Position numbers and translations under genes: made by a program. From Breoghania sp. (GTDB lineage: Bacteria > Pseudomonadota > Alphaproteobacteria > Rhizobiales > Stappiaceae), in assembly GCF_030066895.1 (NCBI RefSeq), contig NZ_JASJAV010000011.1, positions 1 through 64,000 of the forward strand: a stretch of DNA of 64,000 nucleotides, read 5' to 3'. Positions 28,216 through 40,046 of the stretch are shown here, in pieces. Position 1 is the stretch's first letter, and each line of letters opens with the position of its first letter. The notes under the pieces are model-generated. The model ran no database searches. It was not told where the DNA came from and saw only the letters and a list, made by a program, of their open reading frames with translations.

Positions 28216-29868
28216 TTACCGCGTCAACGGCTTGTACTTGATCCGGCGCGGGTCGGCGGCATGCGCCCCGAGACGGCGGACCTTTTCCTTCTCGTAGTCC
28301 TCGAAGTTGCCCTCAAACCACTCCACGTGGCTGTCGCCCTCAAAGGCGAGCATGTGCGTGACGAGGCGGTCGAGGAACATACGATCATGCGAGATGATAA
28401 CCGCGCAACCGGCATAGTTCTCAAGCGCGTCTTCAAGCGCTGCCAGCGTTTCGGTGTCGAGATCGTTGGTCGGCTCATCGAGCAGCAGCACGTTGGCGCC
28501 AGTCTTCAGCACCTTCGCCAGATGCACCCGGTTGCGCTGACCGCCGGACAGGTTGCCGACCTTGGCCTGCTGGGCCGGGCCCTTGAAGTTGAAGGACGAG
28601 CAATAGGCACGCGAGTTGATTTCCTTGTCGTCGAGGTAGATCACCTCCGCCCCGCCGGAAATCTCTTCCCACACAGTCTTGTCCGGGCCGAGCGCATCGC
28701 GCGACTGGTCCACGTAGCCCAGATGCACGCTGTCGCCGACGGTCACCGTGCCCTGATCCGGCTTTTCCTGACCCGTCAGCATCTTGAACAGCGTCGACTT
28801 GCCCGCGCCGTTCGGCCCGATCACGCCGACGATGCCGCCGCGCGGCAGCTTGAACGACAGATTGTCGATCAAGAGACGATCCTCGAAGCCCTTGGAGACA
28901 CCATCCACGTCGATGACGTTGGCGCCGAGCCGCTCGCCCACCGGAATGAGGATCTGCTCGATCGAGGGCTGGCGCTCCTCCTGCGCGGTCAGCAGGTCGT
29001 TATAGGCCTTGATACGCGCCTTGGACTTGGTCTGACGGCCCTTCGGGCTCATGCCCATCCATTCGCGCTCGCGGGCGATGGCGCGGTTGCGGGCCATGTC
29101 CTCGCGGCCCTCCTGCTCCATGCGCTTGGCTTTCTTCTCCAGATAGACGGAGTAGTTGCCCTCGTAAGGGATGCCCTGGCCGCGGTCGAGCTCGAGAATC
29201 CAGCCTGTGACGTTGTCGAGAAAGTAGCGGTCGTGGGTGATGATCAGGACCGAGCCCTTGAACTCGCGCAGGTGCCGTTCCAGCCAATGGACGGTCTCGG
29301 CGTCGAGATGGTTGGTCGGCTCGTCGAGGAGCAGCAGATCCGGCTCGGACAGCAGAAGCTGGCACAGCGCCACCCGGCGGCGCTCACCGCCCGACAGGTT
29401 GACGACGTTGGCGTCCGACGGCGGGCAGCGCAGCGCTTCCATCGCCATCTCAACCTGGCTTTCCAAGTTCCACAGGTCCTGGGCGTCGATCTCGTCCTGA
29501 AGCTGGGATGCCTCCTCGGCGGTCTCGTCCGAGTAGTTCATCATCAGCTCGTTGTAGCGGTCGAGCTTCGCCTGCTTGTGGGAAACGCCTTCCATGACGT
29601 TTTCCATCACGGTCTTGTCCGGATCGAGCTGCGGCTCCTGCGGCAGGTAGCCGATCTTGGCGCCCTCGGCGGCCCAAGCCTCACCCGTGTACTCCTTGTC
29701 GAGCCCGGCCATGATCTTCAAGAGCGTCGACTTACCGGCGCCGTTGGGGCCTAGAATGCCGATCTTGGCGTCCGGGTAGAAGGAGAGATGGATGTTGTCG
29801 AGGACCTTCTTGCCCCCGTCATAGGACTTGGATAGTCCGTGCATGTGATAAATGAACTGGCGCGCCAT
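28216..29868 (-). CDS. ettA: energy-dependent translational throttle protein EttA (ABC-F)
   Basis: Two Walker A motifs (GPNGAGKSTLLKIMAGLD, GPNGAGKSTLFKMLTGQE), LSGGERRRVALCQLLL, LSGGQRNRVHLAKVL; full length. Confidence 0.96.
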   Translation of the reverse strand: MARQFIYHMHGLSKSYDGGKKVLDNIHLSFYPDAKIGILGPNGAGKSTLLKIMAGLDKEYTGEAWAAEGAKIGYLPQEPQLDPDKTVMENVMEGVSHKQAKLDRYNELMMNYSDETAEEASQLQDEIDAQDLWNLESQVEMAMEALRCPPSDANVVNLSGGERRRVALCQLLLSEPDLLLLDEPTNHLDAETVHWLERHLREFKGSVLIITHDRYFLDNVTGWILELDRGQGIPYEGNYSVYLEKKAKRMEQEGREDMARNRAIAREREWMGMSPKGRQTKSKARIKAYNDLLTAQEERQPSIEQILIPVGERLGANVIDVDGVSKGFEDRLLIDNLSFKLPRGGIVGVIGPNGAGKSTLFKMLTGQEKPDQGTVTVGDSVHLGYVDQSRDALGPDKTVWEEISGGAEVIYLDDKEINSRAYCSSFNFKGPAQQAKVGNLSGGQRNRVHLAKVLKTGANVLLLDEPTNDLDTETLAALEDALENYAGCAVIISHDRMFLDRLVTHMLAFEGDSHVEWFEGNFEDYEKEKVRRLGAHAADPRRIKYKPLTR

Positions 29869-30246
29869 GGTCTGGACGGTGCTCCGTATCCGTGAAATCA
29901 GGGAAAGCTGTCTGGCGGCCTCAATACGCGAAGCCGGGCGTCAGAGCAATGCCAGAGCAATGATTGCGCAACGGCCGCGCATCGCTCAGGCCAAGGTCAG
30001 ACGGCCCCGGCCGACAAGCCCTGCGTCCCGCCTCGGGCCTACTAAATGGGGCCTTTGCGCGAATTTCCAAGACGCACCATCCGCGTGGGCGCCGGCCTGT
30101 CCTTATGTTTCTCCAGTTTTACCGATTCTTTAAACACCGGGTTCACCCTAGTGCGGACTGGATCGCACGACCGGCAGACACGAAAAGCCCGTGTCCGTCC
30201 CCACCTCGGGGCAAGTCAGCGATCCGTGAGTTAAGGAGTATGAGCC

Positions 30247-30495
30247 ATGCGTAGAAGCGCGAAATTCATCGTGATCCTTGCGGTGGCAGGAGGTCTTGCC
30301 GGCTGCGGTTCGACGCCGATGCAGCGCGCGGCCTCAGGCGGCGGTATCGGTGCTGCCGCAGGCGTAGGCGTTGCGGCCATCGCGGGCGCTCCCATTCTCG
30401 CCGGAGCCGCGGTCGGTGCGGCAGGCGGTGCGGTCATCGGCGCGGGGACCAACGAGTGCCAGATCAACCTCGGACCGAACCATCCGAACTGCTGA
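30247..30495 (+). CDS. glycine-zipper lipoprotein
   Basis: Lipobox GLAGC; repeated small-residue GxxxG stretch GGIGAAAGVGVAAIAGAPILAGAAVGAAGGAVIGAG. Confidence 0.75.
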   Translation: MRRSAKFIVILAVAGGLAGCGSTPMQRAASGGGIGAAAGVGVAAIAGAPILAGAAVGAAGGAVIGAGTNECQINLGPNHPNC

Positions 30496-30522
30496 TCGCA
30501 AAGTCCGATACGACATGACATG

Positions 30523-30556
30523 AAAAAAGTCGACGGATCGCTCCGTCGGCTTTTTT
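30523..30556. terminator. bidirectional terminator
   Basis: AAAAAAGTCGACGGATCGCTCCGTCGGCTTTTTT. Confidence 0.8.
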
Positions 30557-30589
30557 CGTGGCGTCGTCCGCCCCCGTCTGCCGGATAAC

Positions 30590-31921
30590 CTATCCCGCCA
30601 GAACCTTGTCGAAGAACGCCTTGACATCGGTGCGCAACTGGTCGACCTGGCGCTTAAAGCCGAACGCTTCCGAGGTGATGCCTTCGGCGGCCAATCGGGT
30701 CGTCTCGGTCTTGTCGCGGATATGGGTCATGCCGCTGGAGACCTCGGCGGTGTTTTTCGCTGCGGTCTGAAAGTTCACGGAAATCTCGCTGTTGGCGACC
30801 GTCTGCTGCTCAACGGCGGAGGCGATGGCCGTGGCGATTTCGGACACCTTGTCGATGGTGCCGGAAATCGTCTCGATATCCTCCACCGATTGCCGAGAGG
30901 CCTTCTGGATGGCCTCGATCTACTCCGAAATCTCCTTCATCGCCCGCGTGGTCTGACCGGCAAGCTCCTTCACTTCCGTCGCCACCACGGCAAAACCGCG
31001 CCCCGCCTCGCCCGCACGCGCGGCCTCGATCGTGGCATTGAGCGCCAGAAGGTTGGTCTGCTCCGCAAACTCCGAAATGAGGCTGATGACGGAGCCGATC
31101 GTCTCCGCGGCGTCCGCCGGGCTTCGGATGGACTGATCGCTCCTGCGTGCACCGTCCACGGCCGAGCGCGCCACATCGCGCGACTTGGTCGCCTGCCGGC
31201 CGATCTCAGCGATGGAGGCGGTCATTTCCTCTGTCGCAGCCGCGCTCGATTGCACGCCATCCGTTGTCTCCGCCGCGCTCGATTCCATGGCCGCGACGCG
31301 GGAATTGGTTTCCCCCGCCACATCCATCAATCCACCCGCAGTGCCCTCCAGGCGCTGCGAGGCTTCCGCCAGCGAGTTCGTCGCCAATTCAACGACCCCG
31401 TCAAATTCGCGCACCGCCGCCTGGATGCTCTCCCGGCGTTCCTTCGCCTCTTCGATCATCGTGTCGTGATAGGTCGACAGCGCCATGTCCATGTCGAGCA
31501 TGACGATCTTGTTGATCGCCGCGATCATGCGCGCGATCTTTATGCCCGACAGGCGCTGCTTCTGCCCGATGATTTCCACGAGCCGGGTCATGATGAAGGC
31601 GTAGCCGCCGATATACCAGTTCGGCTCCAGCCCTATGAGAACGTGAGCGCGCCCGATCCGGCGGGCGCTCTGAACGTAGTCATCATCGAAGCGGAGCGAG
31701 AACAGACGCGTCCAGTGGGCCTTCTGCGCCTGCGCCAGCCGCCTTTCCTGCCCGCCCGCCAGGGACGCCACGCGCTCGAACACGGCGATATGGGCATAGA
31801 AGTCACGCATGATCGCGTCCAGATTGCCCTCGATCAACGCCCAGGACCGCCGGATAGCCTCCTCGTCCTGAGGATCGATACACAGAAAGGTCAGACGCTC
31901 CTTCAACGATACTTCGAACAT
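30590..31921 (-). pseudogene. globin-coupled methyl-accepting chemotaxis protein, in-frame TAG at 30920-30922
   Basis: Protoglobin sensor ([35 protein letters not shown]...) plus MCP signalling hairpin ([35 protein letters not shown]). Confidence 0.87.
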
Positions 31922-32327
31922 TGCAACTCCACCGGCGCGATCGGCGCCACAAGCCCGCACCGGATCAAATTTATCCTTGTAAATCAGTCCATAAGATTGC
32001 CCACCTGTCGCAGTGGAAGACTTATCTTATTTTCGAAATGCTCTTAATGTAAAATGAAGCTGAAAAATAATACGAACGTTTCAACTTACGATAACTTTAA
32101 TACATCTAGTTATTTATGACAAAAAAATGATATACCAAATGATATGAATGGATATTTATATCTATTCGGTGAAAATACATAAGACGTTGGTCATGATACT
32201 ATTGACAATACATGAGCCGACAGGAAGGCTCCGTCCGCGCCCTTGTTTTCCAACTGCGGCGAGTCACTTATCCTCAGCGAACGCCCAAACACCGGCTGAG
32301 GCCGAAGTTCAAACCCGAGATACAGCG

Positions 32328-33588
32328 ATGATCCGACGCCTGCCGTCATTTGCCTCGCTTGTCATGGCGATGCTGCTCTTCCTTACGCCCACATTGTGCG
32401 CCCATGCAGCGGTCGACAAGCCGGCCACGGAACGCGCCTTCCATAGCTGAATCGAGCGCGATCTATGGCCGAAGGCGCGCGCACGCGGTGTGAGCCGGAT
32501 CACTCTCGAAAACGCCATGCGTCCCGTCCGGCTGCAATGGAAACTTCCCGATCTCGCGCCTCCTGGTGCCCCGCGTACCCAGCCCAAGAAGCAACGCCAG
32601 TCGGAATTCCGCTCGCCGGCGCGCTATTTTTCGGAAGGAAATCTGAACACCCTGGTCTCGCTCGGCCGCGCGCAGATGCGGCGCTGGCATGACACCTTGC
32701 GTCGGATCGAGGCATGCTACGGTGTTCCAGCCCGCATCGTCGTCGCCATCTGGGGACGGGAACGACTATGGACGGGCAAAGCTGCCGCACAATGCGCTGG
32801 CAGTGCTGGCGACGCAGGCGTTCATGGGGCGTCGCAAGGCCATTTTCGAGGAAGAAACGCTCTCCGCACTCGTCAATTCTGGAAGAAGACCACTTCCCCG
32901 GCACCGCGCTCAAGAGCTCCTGGGCCGGAGCACTCGGCGACCCGCAATTCCTGTCCTCCAAATTCCTGCGCTACGCGGTCGATTTCGACGGCGACGGTAA
33001 GCGCGACATCTGGAATTCAACGCCCGACACCCTGGCCTCCCATCGCCAACTACCTGCATGCACATGACTGGCAGACGGGCCGCGACTGGGGCTTCGAGGC
33101 CACCATTCCGCAGAAGATTTCCTGCACGCTGGAAGGCCCCGAACAGGGTCGGCCGATCAGCACATGAATCGGCGCGGGCGCTACGGGCACATCGGGCCGC
33201 CCCTTCCCCGCGCACGAAAGATCCCGCACGGGCTAGCTGCTGATGGCCGCCGGGCGCTACGGGCCCGCCTTCATCGCCACGCCGAATTTCTATGTGCTCA
33301 AGGCCTACAATGAATCCGACGCCTACGCGCTTTTCATCGACCATCTGGGCGATCGGCTGGCCTATACGAACACGCCGCTGGTCACCCCCTGGCGCGATCC
33401 GGACAATTTTTCGCGCCGCGCGGTCCCAGCATATGCAGGAACGCCTGATCGCCGCCGGTTACGATGTCGGTGGAGCCGACGGTCTCGTCGGCTTCAAGAC
33501 CCGCACCGCCATCGGCAAATGGCAGGAACGGCATGGCGAGACGGCAACCTGCTATCCCGACGAGAAGCTGCTGCACCGCATCCGGTAG
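32328..33588 (+). pseudogene. lytic murein transglycosylase (MltB-type) with peptidoglycan-binding domain, heavily disrupted
   Basis: Signal peptide MIRRLPSFASLVMAMLLFLTPTLCAHA; FHS*IERDLWPKARARGVSR (TGA at 32448-32450), CYGVPARIVVAIWGRE, FLSSKFLRYAVDFDGDGKRDIWNS, HDWQTGRDWGF, C-terminal PG_binding-like MQERLIAAGYDVGGADGLVGFKTRTAIGKWQ. Confidence 0.8.
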
Positions 33589-33710
33589 AAACAGACACTC
33601 GCGGCATGCGGAAAAAGCGGCAAGGAACGACACCAGATCCGCCCCTGCCGTTTTCACAAGCCCTCGGCCCCGTACAATCGCGCAGGCACGGGCTGGCGCA
33701 TCGCGTCCGT

Positions 33711-35063
33711 TCAGGCGGCTTCCAGCGACGCGATGAAGTGGGCTACTTCCTCACGCAAGCGGCTCGCCTGCTCGGCCAGCCGTTCGGAAGAAGCGCGCAC
33801 CTCATCGGACGTCCGCCCCGTATTGCCTGAAGCCGCGCTTATACCGTGGATCGTCTCGATAACGGCGCGCATACCGCGGGCGGCCTCGGTCACGTTGTGA
33901 GCGATCTCGCGCGTAGCCATGTCCTGCTGACTGAAGGCGGAGGCAATCTGCGTGGAAACGTTGTTCATGGCCTCGATCGTGGCGGCGATCCGTTCGATGG
34001 CTGCAACCACATCCTTGGTCACTGACTGGATTGCCTCGATCTGATCGCCGATTTCCGAGGTGGCCGAAGCCGTCTGATTGGCGAGCTGCTTGACCTCGGA
34101 GGCAACCACAGCGAAGCCCTTTCCGGCTTCTCCGGCCCGGGCGACCTCGATCGTGGCGTTCAGCGCCAACAGGTTGGTCTGCTCGGCAATGTCGTTGACC
34201 AACCGGACGACCTCACCGACCGTTTGCGCCGCAGAACCGAGCGTGTGCACCTTCTGCGTCACCTGTTCGGCTTCGCTGACGGCTTCCGCATTGATGCGGC
34301 CCTCCTCTTCCACCTGACGCGCGATTTCGCTGACCGAGGAGGCGAGTTCTTTGGCCGCGCTCGCAACCACCTGGACGTTGGCCGCCGCCTTGTCGGAAGC
34401 ATCCGAGACAGCGCCGGTCTGCTGGACGGCCTCCTCGGCTACCGACGACAGGCTGCGCGACACGCCCTGCAACCCGCCCGCATCCTGCGCAACATTGTTC
34501 ATGACATCGGCGATGCCGTCCTGGAACTTGCCCGCCAGATCGGCCAGCGTCTCGTGCCGCTCGCGCAGCCCCGCATCAAGATAGACGGATATGGCGATAT
34601 CCATATCGAGCATCGCCGCGCGGGTGAACGCCGTCTGCAGCGCCGCAAGCTGGCGCCGTTTCCTGGCCACGGGCAGTCCCTTGAGACACTGCTCCAGCAA
34701 GCGCTGATTGAGCAGGGTGATCAGCAGGGAATAGCCGCCGACATAGATGCCAACATCGAGGCCGATCCGCATATGGGTTTCGCCGACCGCCCGCACAGAC
34801 GCCACATAGGCCTCATCGAAACGGCCTTCCGCAACAAGCGACCAATGCCGAAGTTGCGCGGCCTTCGCCACTTCGCGATGGTTGAAATCGCGGAAATACA
34901 ACGCGGATTCAGGAAAGGAGCCGACGTGCTTGTAAAAGGTGTCCAACACAGTGGAGACAGCCTTCAGGATCGCATCCTTGTTGTCGCGCAATACTGTCAC
35001 CTCGGCCGGTCCCAGCTTGTGAAAAGCTAAACGCCGGGCGACGTTTACATCATCATTTCTCAA
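33711..35063 (-). CDS. globin-coupled methyl-accepting chemotaxis protein
   Basis: Globin-like N-terminus ([60 protein letters not shown]) plus MCP domain [35 protein letters not shown]. Confidence 0.9.
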   Translation of the reverse strand: MRNDDVNVARRLAFHKLGPAEVTVLRDNKDAILKAVSTVLDTFYKHVGSFPESALYFRDFNHREVAKAAQLRHWSLVAEGRFDEAYVASVRAVGETHMRIGLDVGIYVGGYSLLITLLNQRLLEQCLKGLPVARKRRQLAALQTAFTRAAMLDMDIAISVYLDAGLRERHETLADLAGKFQDGIADVMNNVAQDAGGLQGVSRSLSSVAEEAVQQTGAVSDASDKAAANVQVVASAAKELASSVSEIARQVEEEGRINAEAVSEAEQVTQKVHTLGSAAQTVGEVVRLVNDIAEQTNLLALNATIEVARAGEAGKGFAVVASEVKQLANQTASATSEIGDQIEAIQSVTKDVVAAIERIAATIEAMNNVSTQIASAFSQQDMATREIAHNVTEAARGMRAVIETIHGISAASGNTGRTSDEVRASSERLAEQASRLREEVAHFIASLEAA

Positions 35064-35470
35064 AATAAGCTCCTTATCTCCCCTGTGGCGACGTCCTCCC
35101 GTGTCGCCCGGTATCCCGCAAAGTTTGCAAGCACATCGCGTCTATGATCCGAAAAAATAAAACTGATGTAAAAATTCTGAATACAACTGTGAGAAATCTG
35201 ACGAAACGGCCAGACATGGCCGATAAACACACTGGAAATTCTGTAAAATTGAAACTTTACAAACAAATTATGTGACAATACGACATATATACTAACATTA
35301 CGGCGTGAAATAGAACCTTACGCCAAAGATATTCTTCGACATAGAAGCAACGACGGGACCTGAAAAGAGACTGGTCTTGACCTGAGACGGGTTTCGGCGC
35401 GCCATCAGACCACGACAGTTGCGGCGGATTGTGCGCGCGACTGGGGTCGGATCCGCAGCAGCGGATGTTT

Positions 35471-37242
35471 CTAGGCAAACCTGAGAATGGAGCTTTCCGT
35501 ACAACCGCGCAGATAGGCTTCCGTTTCCTCAGGCGGCAGGGGGCGGGAAACCAGAAAGCCCTGCCCCACGTCGCAGGCCAGTTCCGCAAGGAATCGGCGT
35601 TGTGCCTGTGTCTGAACCCCTTCCGCCACAACCGACTTGCCCAGCCTGTGTGCCAGGCTGACGACGGTGCACACGATGACCTCGTCCTCCGGCCGCTCGC
35701 CGATCCCGGCAACAAAGGAGCGATCGATCTTCAGCCGGTCCACCGGCACGCGCTTGAGATGGGCGAGCGAGGCATGCCCCGTGCCGAAATCGTCCAGCGC
35801 GATCGCACCCCCCCCTCTCCTGCAGATGACGCAAACACCATTCGATCCGCTCCGAAGAGCGGTCGAGCAGCATGTTCTCCGTTATCTCCAGTTCCAGAAT
35901 GCGCGGGGGCAGGTCGTGCTTTTTCAGCAGCCCCGCCACAGTATCAACGAAGCACGGGCTCTTGAGCTGAGCGGCGGCGACATTGACCGCCATGACGCCC
36001 GGCTCCAACCCCGCATCCCACAATTGCTTGGCCGTCGCCAGTGACCGGTCAAGCACATGGCGGCCGAGCGGAACGATGAGCACCGTGTCCTCGGCCACGG
36101 GAATGAAATCGACCGGGGAGATATCCGGATCCCTCCCCCACCATCGCGCCAGCGCCTCAAATCCCATATGCGTGCCGTCGGCAATGGCGAATTGCGGTTA
36201 CAGGGTGATGCCGATCTCGCCGATCTCCAGCGCCTCGCGCAGCGTATCGGCGATGGACCCGCGCCGCTCCATGCCGTCGCGCAGTAAAGCGTTGAAATAA
36301 CAGTGCCGTCCGCGCTCGCGCTGCTTGGCCTGATAGAGCGTGTTGTCGGCGAATTTCAGAAGTTCCGCCGCATCCTCGCTACAGGCAAACGCCCATGGTG
36401 GCCTCGAGATGGATCGTGCGCCCGTGAAGCGTAAACGGCGCACCCAGACGATCCCGTAAACGCGAGAGAATGCGCTCGACCGCTTCCGGCGTATCCAACC
36501 CGGGAAGGATCAGCGCAAATTCGTCCCCGCCCAGACGCAGCACACCGTCCTCGCGACACAACGATCCGACCAACCGCGACGCCACCTCCACAAGAAGCGC
36601 ATCGCCGGCGGCATGACCGAGCGTGTCGTTGATTTCCTTGAACTTCACCAGATTGAGCAGGACCAGAGCACCGTTCTTGTTGAACCGCTTGTGGTTCTCC
36701 ATCTGCTCGGCAAGCCGGTCGACCAGCACGGTGCGATTGAAAAGGTCGGTCAGCGGATCGCGCTCCGCCTGAGTGCGGATGCGCTTTTCGGCCTCCTTCA
36801 GGGCCGTGATATCCGTACGCACGCCCACGACATAGCCGGAGCGCGAGCGGCGTTCCTGAACCTCATGCCAGCGCCCACTGCTCAATTGCTAAACCGAAAG
36901 CCGCCCCGGCGTACGATGCTCTTCCAGACGCTGCTCGATCCACGCCTCGCGATCGACCTCGCCTTCGCACGGCAGAACGAAATCCACCGACTCCACAGCG
37001 TTTCTCAGGATCGCCTCGAACGAGGCCCCAACCTCGACCAAATCTCCCAGAGCGTGGAACGTGTCGAGATAGGCGGAATTGTAGACAAGCAGGCGGTCGT
37101 CCCCGTCAAAGGCGGCAATACCCTCGGGCAATGTTTCCACAATATCCCACAACAAGGCTTCCGCCTGACGCCGGCGCGCGATTTCCGCCCTCAGAGCGTC
37201 GCGCAATTCTTCCGGATCGGAGACATCCGCATAGTCAAGCAT
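35471..37242 (-). pseudogene. PAS-GGDEF-EAL protein, several lesions
   Basis: RLGGDEFALILPG, MGFEALARWW, LKIDRSFVAGIGERPEDEVIV, VVAEGVQTQAQRRFL; stops at 36889-36891 (TAG) and 36198-36200 (TAA) plus frame changes. Confidence 0.83.
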
Positions 37243-37634
37243 CTAGAAAAGCTCGAGAGATTCGCTCACCGAAGACGCACGAACGTCCTGACCTGCGACA
37301 TCATGGCCTTTGGCATCATGATGACCTTTGGCATCATGACCCTCGCCATCGAGACAAACCTGAGATCCAGCAGACCTTGCGTCTTGCATTCTTATCGCCT
37401 CTTCTGCCCAGCATCTGAGCGTTGGTAAGGCTTTGTTATCGGCCGCAGGTGCAGTGTCCGCCCAGGTAAACTTGTCCCGATACTCCCCGACCATCTCCGA
37501 AATACGAATATCGCTCGCGGGTTCGTAATCTTCCTTATGTACGGAAACGTACTTATGGGGAGCTAATTGTAAATTAACGCCGTGTGGCCATGGCGACAAT
37601 GTAAGTTCCGCGCATATGTTGGTACGATACAAAC

Positions 37635-38380
37635 ATGTCCGAACAACTGCGTTTACCGACAACCAATCGCGTACTCCTCTCAACAAGAGTGGAAGCTCAG
37701 GAATTTCTGGCCGCCAGGTTCACCATGCGTGAGTTGACGGCAGGCGATGTTCTTTACGAAGAATACCAGTCCTTCGACCACGCGATTTTTCCCCACCGCG
37801 GCGTCATTTCCCTGCTGGCGAGGATGGAAGACGGGCGCACCGTGGAAAAGGCCTCGCTCGGCAACGAGGGCTTTCTGGGCTTCACCTACCTGATGGGCGG
37901 CATGGGAGCGATCGGTCTGACCGTGGTGCAGATCGACGGCTACGCCTCCTTCCTGCGCATGAGCGATCTCGACGAGGCGATGGACACGTTCGTCTGCGTC
38001 CGCGATGCGATGCGATGCTCTACTATTCCAAGGCGCAGATCTCGCAGTTGATGGAGCTGGTGGCCTGCAACAGCCTGCATTCCGCCACCCAGCGCGTCAG
38101 CCGGTGGCTGCTGCATACCGACGACCGCATGGACGGGCCCGACTTCCCCCTGACGCAGGAAGCGCTCTCACAGGTTCTGGGCCTACGTCGGGCGACTGTC
38201 AGCGCCGCCTGTTCGCAGCTTCTCAAGAACGATGCGATCCGCTATTCGCGCGGCATGATCTCGGTGAGCGACCGCGCCAAGCTGAGAAGCTTCTACTGCG
38301 AATGCTACGACCGCATCACTGCGCGCAGTTTTCCCCGCCCGATGAGCTGCACGCCGTTGGTCAGGGACGAAGACGCCTGA
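37635..38380 (+). pseudogene. Crp/Fnr-family transcriptional regulator, frame broken at a (GATGC)3 repeat
   Basis: cNMP-binding-like N-terminus (FTMRELTAGDVLYEEYQSFDHAIFPHRGVISLL) and HTH C-terminus (LTQEALSQVLGLRRATVSAACSQLLKNDAIRYSRG) in different frames. Confidence 0.83.
38004..38018 (+). repeat. (GATGC)3 short tandem repeat at the Crp/Fnr frame break
   Basis: cgcGATGCGATGCGATGCtctac. Confidence 0.95.
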
Positions 38381-38523
38381 TATCCTTCCCCTAAGGCAAT
38401 CGCATTCTGGCCGTCGATCCGCGTTACGACTATAGTCGTGCGCAGTAAGTGGCATAAGCATATTGTTAATATTACAGTAGGGTTGAAACTGAAGAAGTTG
38501 AGGCGATTTGGGAGGGTCGTTTC

Positions 38524-38898
38524 GTGCCGCATTTCACGATCGAATATTCCGCCAATCTGGATCGGCGCATCGATTTGGTGGGTTTGTGCGAGGAGGTTCG
38601 CACGACCATACTGGCCACGGGCATCTTCGAGCCCGGCGCGATCCGGGTGCGCGCGATCCGGTGCGAGGTCTACGCCATTGCCGACGGCATGGCCCAGAAT
38701 GCCTTCCTCGACATGGTTCTGCGCCCCGAAGAAATTCAGAAATCGATCGGCGAGGCGGTTTTCGCCGCCGTCGAGGCCTATCTGGAGCCGCTGTTCAAGA
38801 CCCCACATTTCGCCCTGTCACTTGAAATCCGAGAGATCGGCCGCCCGTTGAGCTGGCGTCGCAACACCATGCACGCCCGCCTGCGCGACGAAAGCTGA
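38524..38898 (+). CDS. 5-carboxymethyl-2-hydroxymuconate isomerase-like protein
   Basis: MPHFTIEYSANLDRRIDLVGLCEEVRTTILATGIFEPGAIRVRAIRCEVYAIADGMAQNAFLDMVLR (tautomerase-fold CHMI family). Confidence 0.85.
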   Translation: MPHFTIEYSANLDRRIDLVGLCEEVRTTILATGIFEPGAIRVRAIRCEVYAIADGMAQNAFLDMVLRPEEIQKSIGEAVFAAVEAYLEPLFKTPHFALSLEIREIGRPLSWRRNTMHARLRDES

Positions 38899-38998
38899 GC
38901 CTGCCGCCCACCCCGCCTTGTCATCGCGCCCGCCCTCACCTTGCACCTTTAATATTCCACAACGTCACATCCGCGTATCTGCCCATAGTTGGAAACAG

Positions 38999-39027
38999 AA
39001 GCGGGCCTCTTCAAAGGCCCGCCAAAA
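38999..39027 (+). terminator. putative terminator/attenuator between the CHMI gene and the extradiol dioxygenase gene
   Basis: GCGGGCCTCTTCAAAGGCCCGCC followed by an A-rich tail. Confidence 0.4.
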
Positions 39028-39074
39028 ACAGATCGCGACGGCCCGCGGGGAGAGGCCGTCTCCGGGAGGACCAG

Positions 39075-40035
39075 ATGCCGATACCCACGCCGAACCTCTA
39101 TCCGCCCTTCAACATCGTGCGGCTCAGCCATGTTGAATTCATCGTCACGGACCTTGCCGCCTCGCGCGCCTTCTATGTCGACACGCTCGGCCTTCAGGTC
39201 ACCCATGAAGACGACGACGAGATCTACCTGCGCGCCATGGAGGAACGCGGCCACCACTGCATCATCCTGAAGCAGGGCGACGACCCGCGCGCCGATCATC
39301 TGGATTTCAAGCTCTACCGTGAGCAGGATCTCGACATGGCCGAAGCCTTCTTCCGCAACCGGCGACTTCCCGTCACCTGGGTGGAACGGCCCTTCCAGTC
39401 GCGCACGCTGCGCACCTAAGATCCACACGGCATTCCGCTGGAATCCTACGTGCAGATGGATCGTCTGCCACCGATCCATCAGAAATACGTGCTCTACAAG
39501 GGCGTGAAGCCGCTGCGCATCGGTCACTTTAACACCTTCTCGCCGAATGTCGACAAGATCGGCTTCCGCGTCACCGAATACACCGAGGACGAGGAGATGG
39601 AGAAACTGTGGGCCGCCTGGACCCACCGCAAGGGCGGCGTGCACGACATCGCCTTCACCAACGGACGCGGCCCCCGCCTCCATCACACCGCCTTCTGGGT
39701 GCCCACGCCGCTCAACATCATCGACCTGCTCGATCTGATGTCGACCACCGGTTACCTCGCCAATATCGAGCGCGGACCGGGGCGGCACGACATTTCCAAC
39801 GCCTTCTTCCTCTATGTCCGAGATTCCGACAGCCACCGCATCGAGATCTATTGCTCCGAACTATCAGACGGTTGATCCGGATCTGGAGCCGATCAAGTGG
39901 GACCTGAAGGACCCGCAGCGCCAGACCCTGTGGGGAGCGCCGGCACCGCGAAGCTGGTTTGAGGAGGGAAGCCTCTTCACCGACGTGGAGCCCGTGCCCT
40001 CGACGCTCGCCGCCCAGCCCATCATCGCACCGTGA
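39075..40035 (+). pseudogene. hpaD: homoprotocatechuate 2,3-dioxygenase (extradiol), TAA at 39417-39419 and a frame change near 39862
   Basis: NIVRLSHVEFIVTDLAASRAFYVDTLGLQVTHEDDDEIYLRAMEERGHHCIILK; GRGPRLHHTAFWVPTPLNIIDLLD; HRIEIYC..YQTVDPDLEPIKWDLKDPQRQTLWGAPAPRSWFEEG. Confidence 0.87.
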
Positions 40036-40046
40036 CGGGAGCGTCC

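Noticed and set aside
28201-29754. 517-aa plus-strand ORF opposite ettA
   Set aside because: Antisense shadow ORF of an ABC-F ATPase.
37243-37686. 147-aa minus ORF with an EGHDAKGHHDAKGHDV repeat next to the GGDEF-EAL gene
   Set aside because: It contains an 18-bp near-repeat, but no convincing start, RBS or homology; it overlaps the Crp/Fnr promoter and start, so coding status is not supported.
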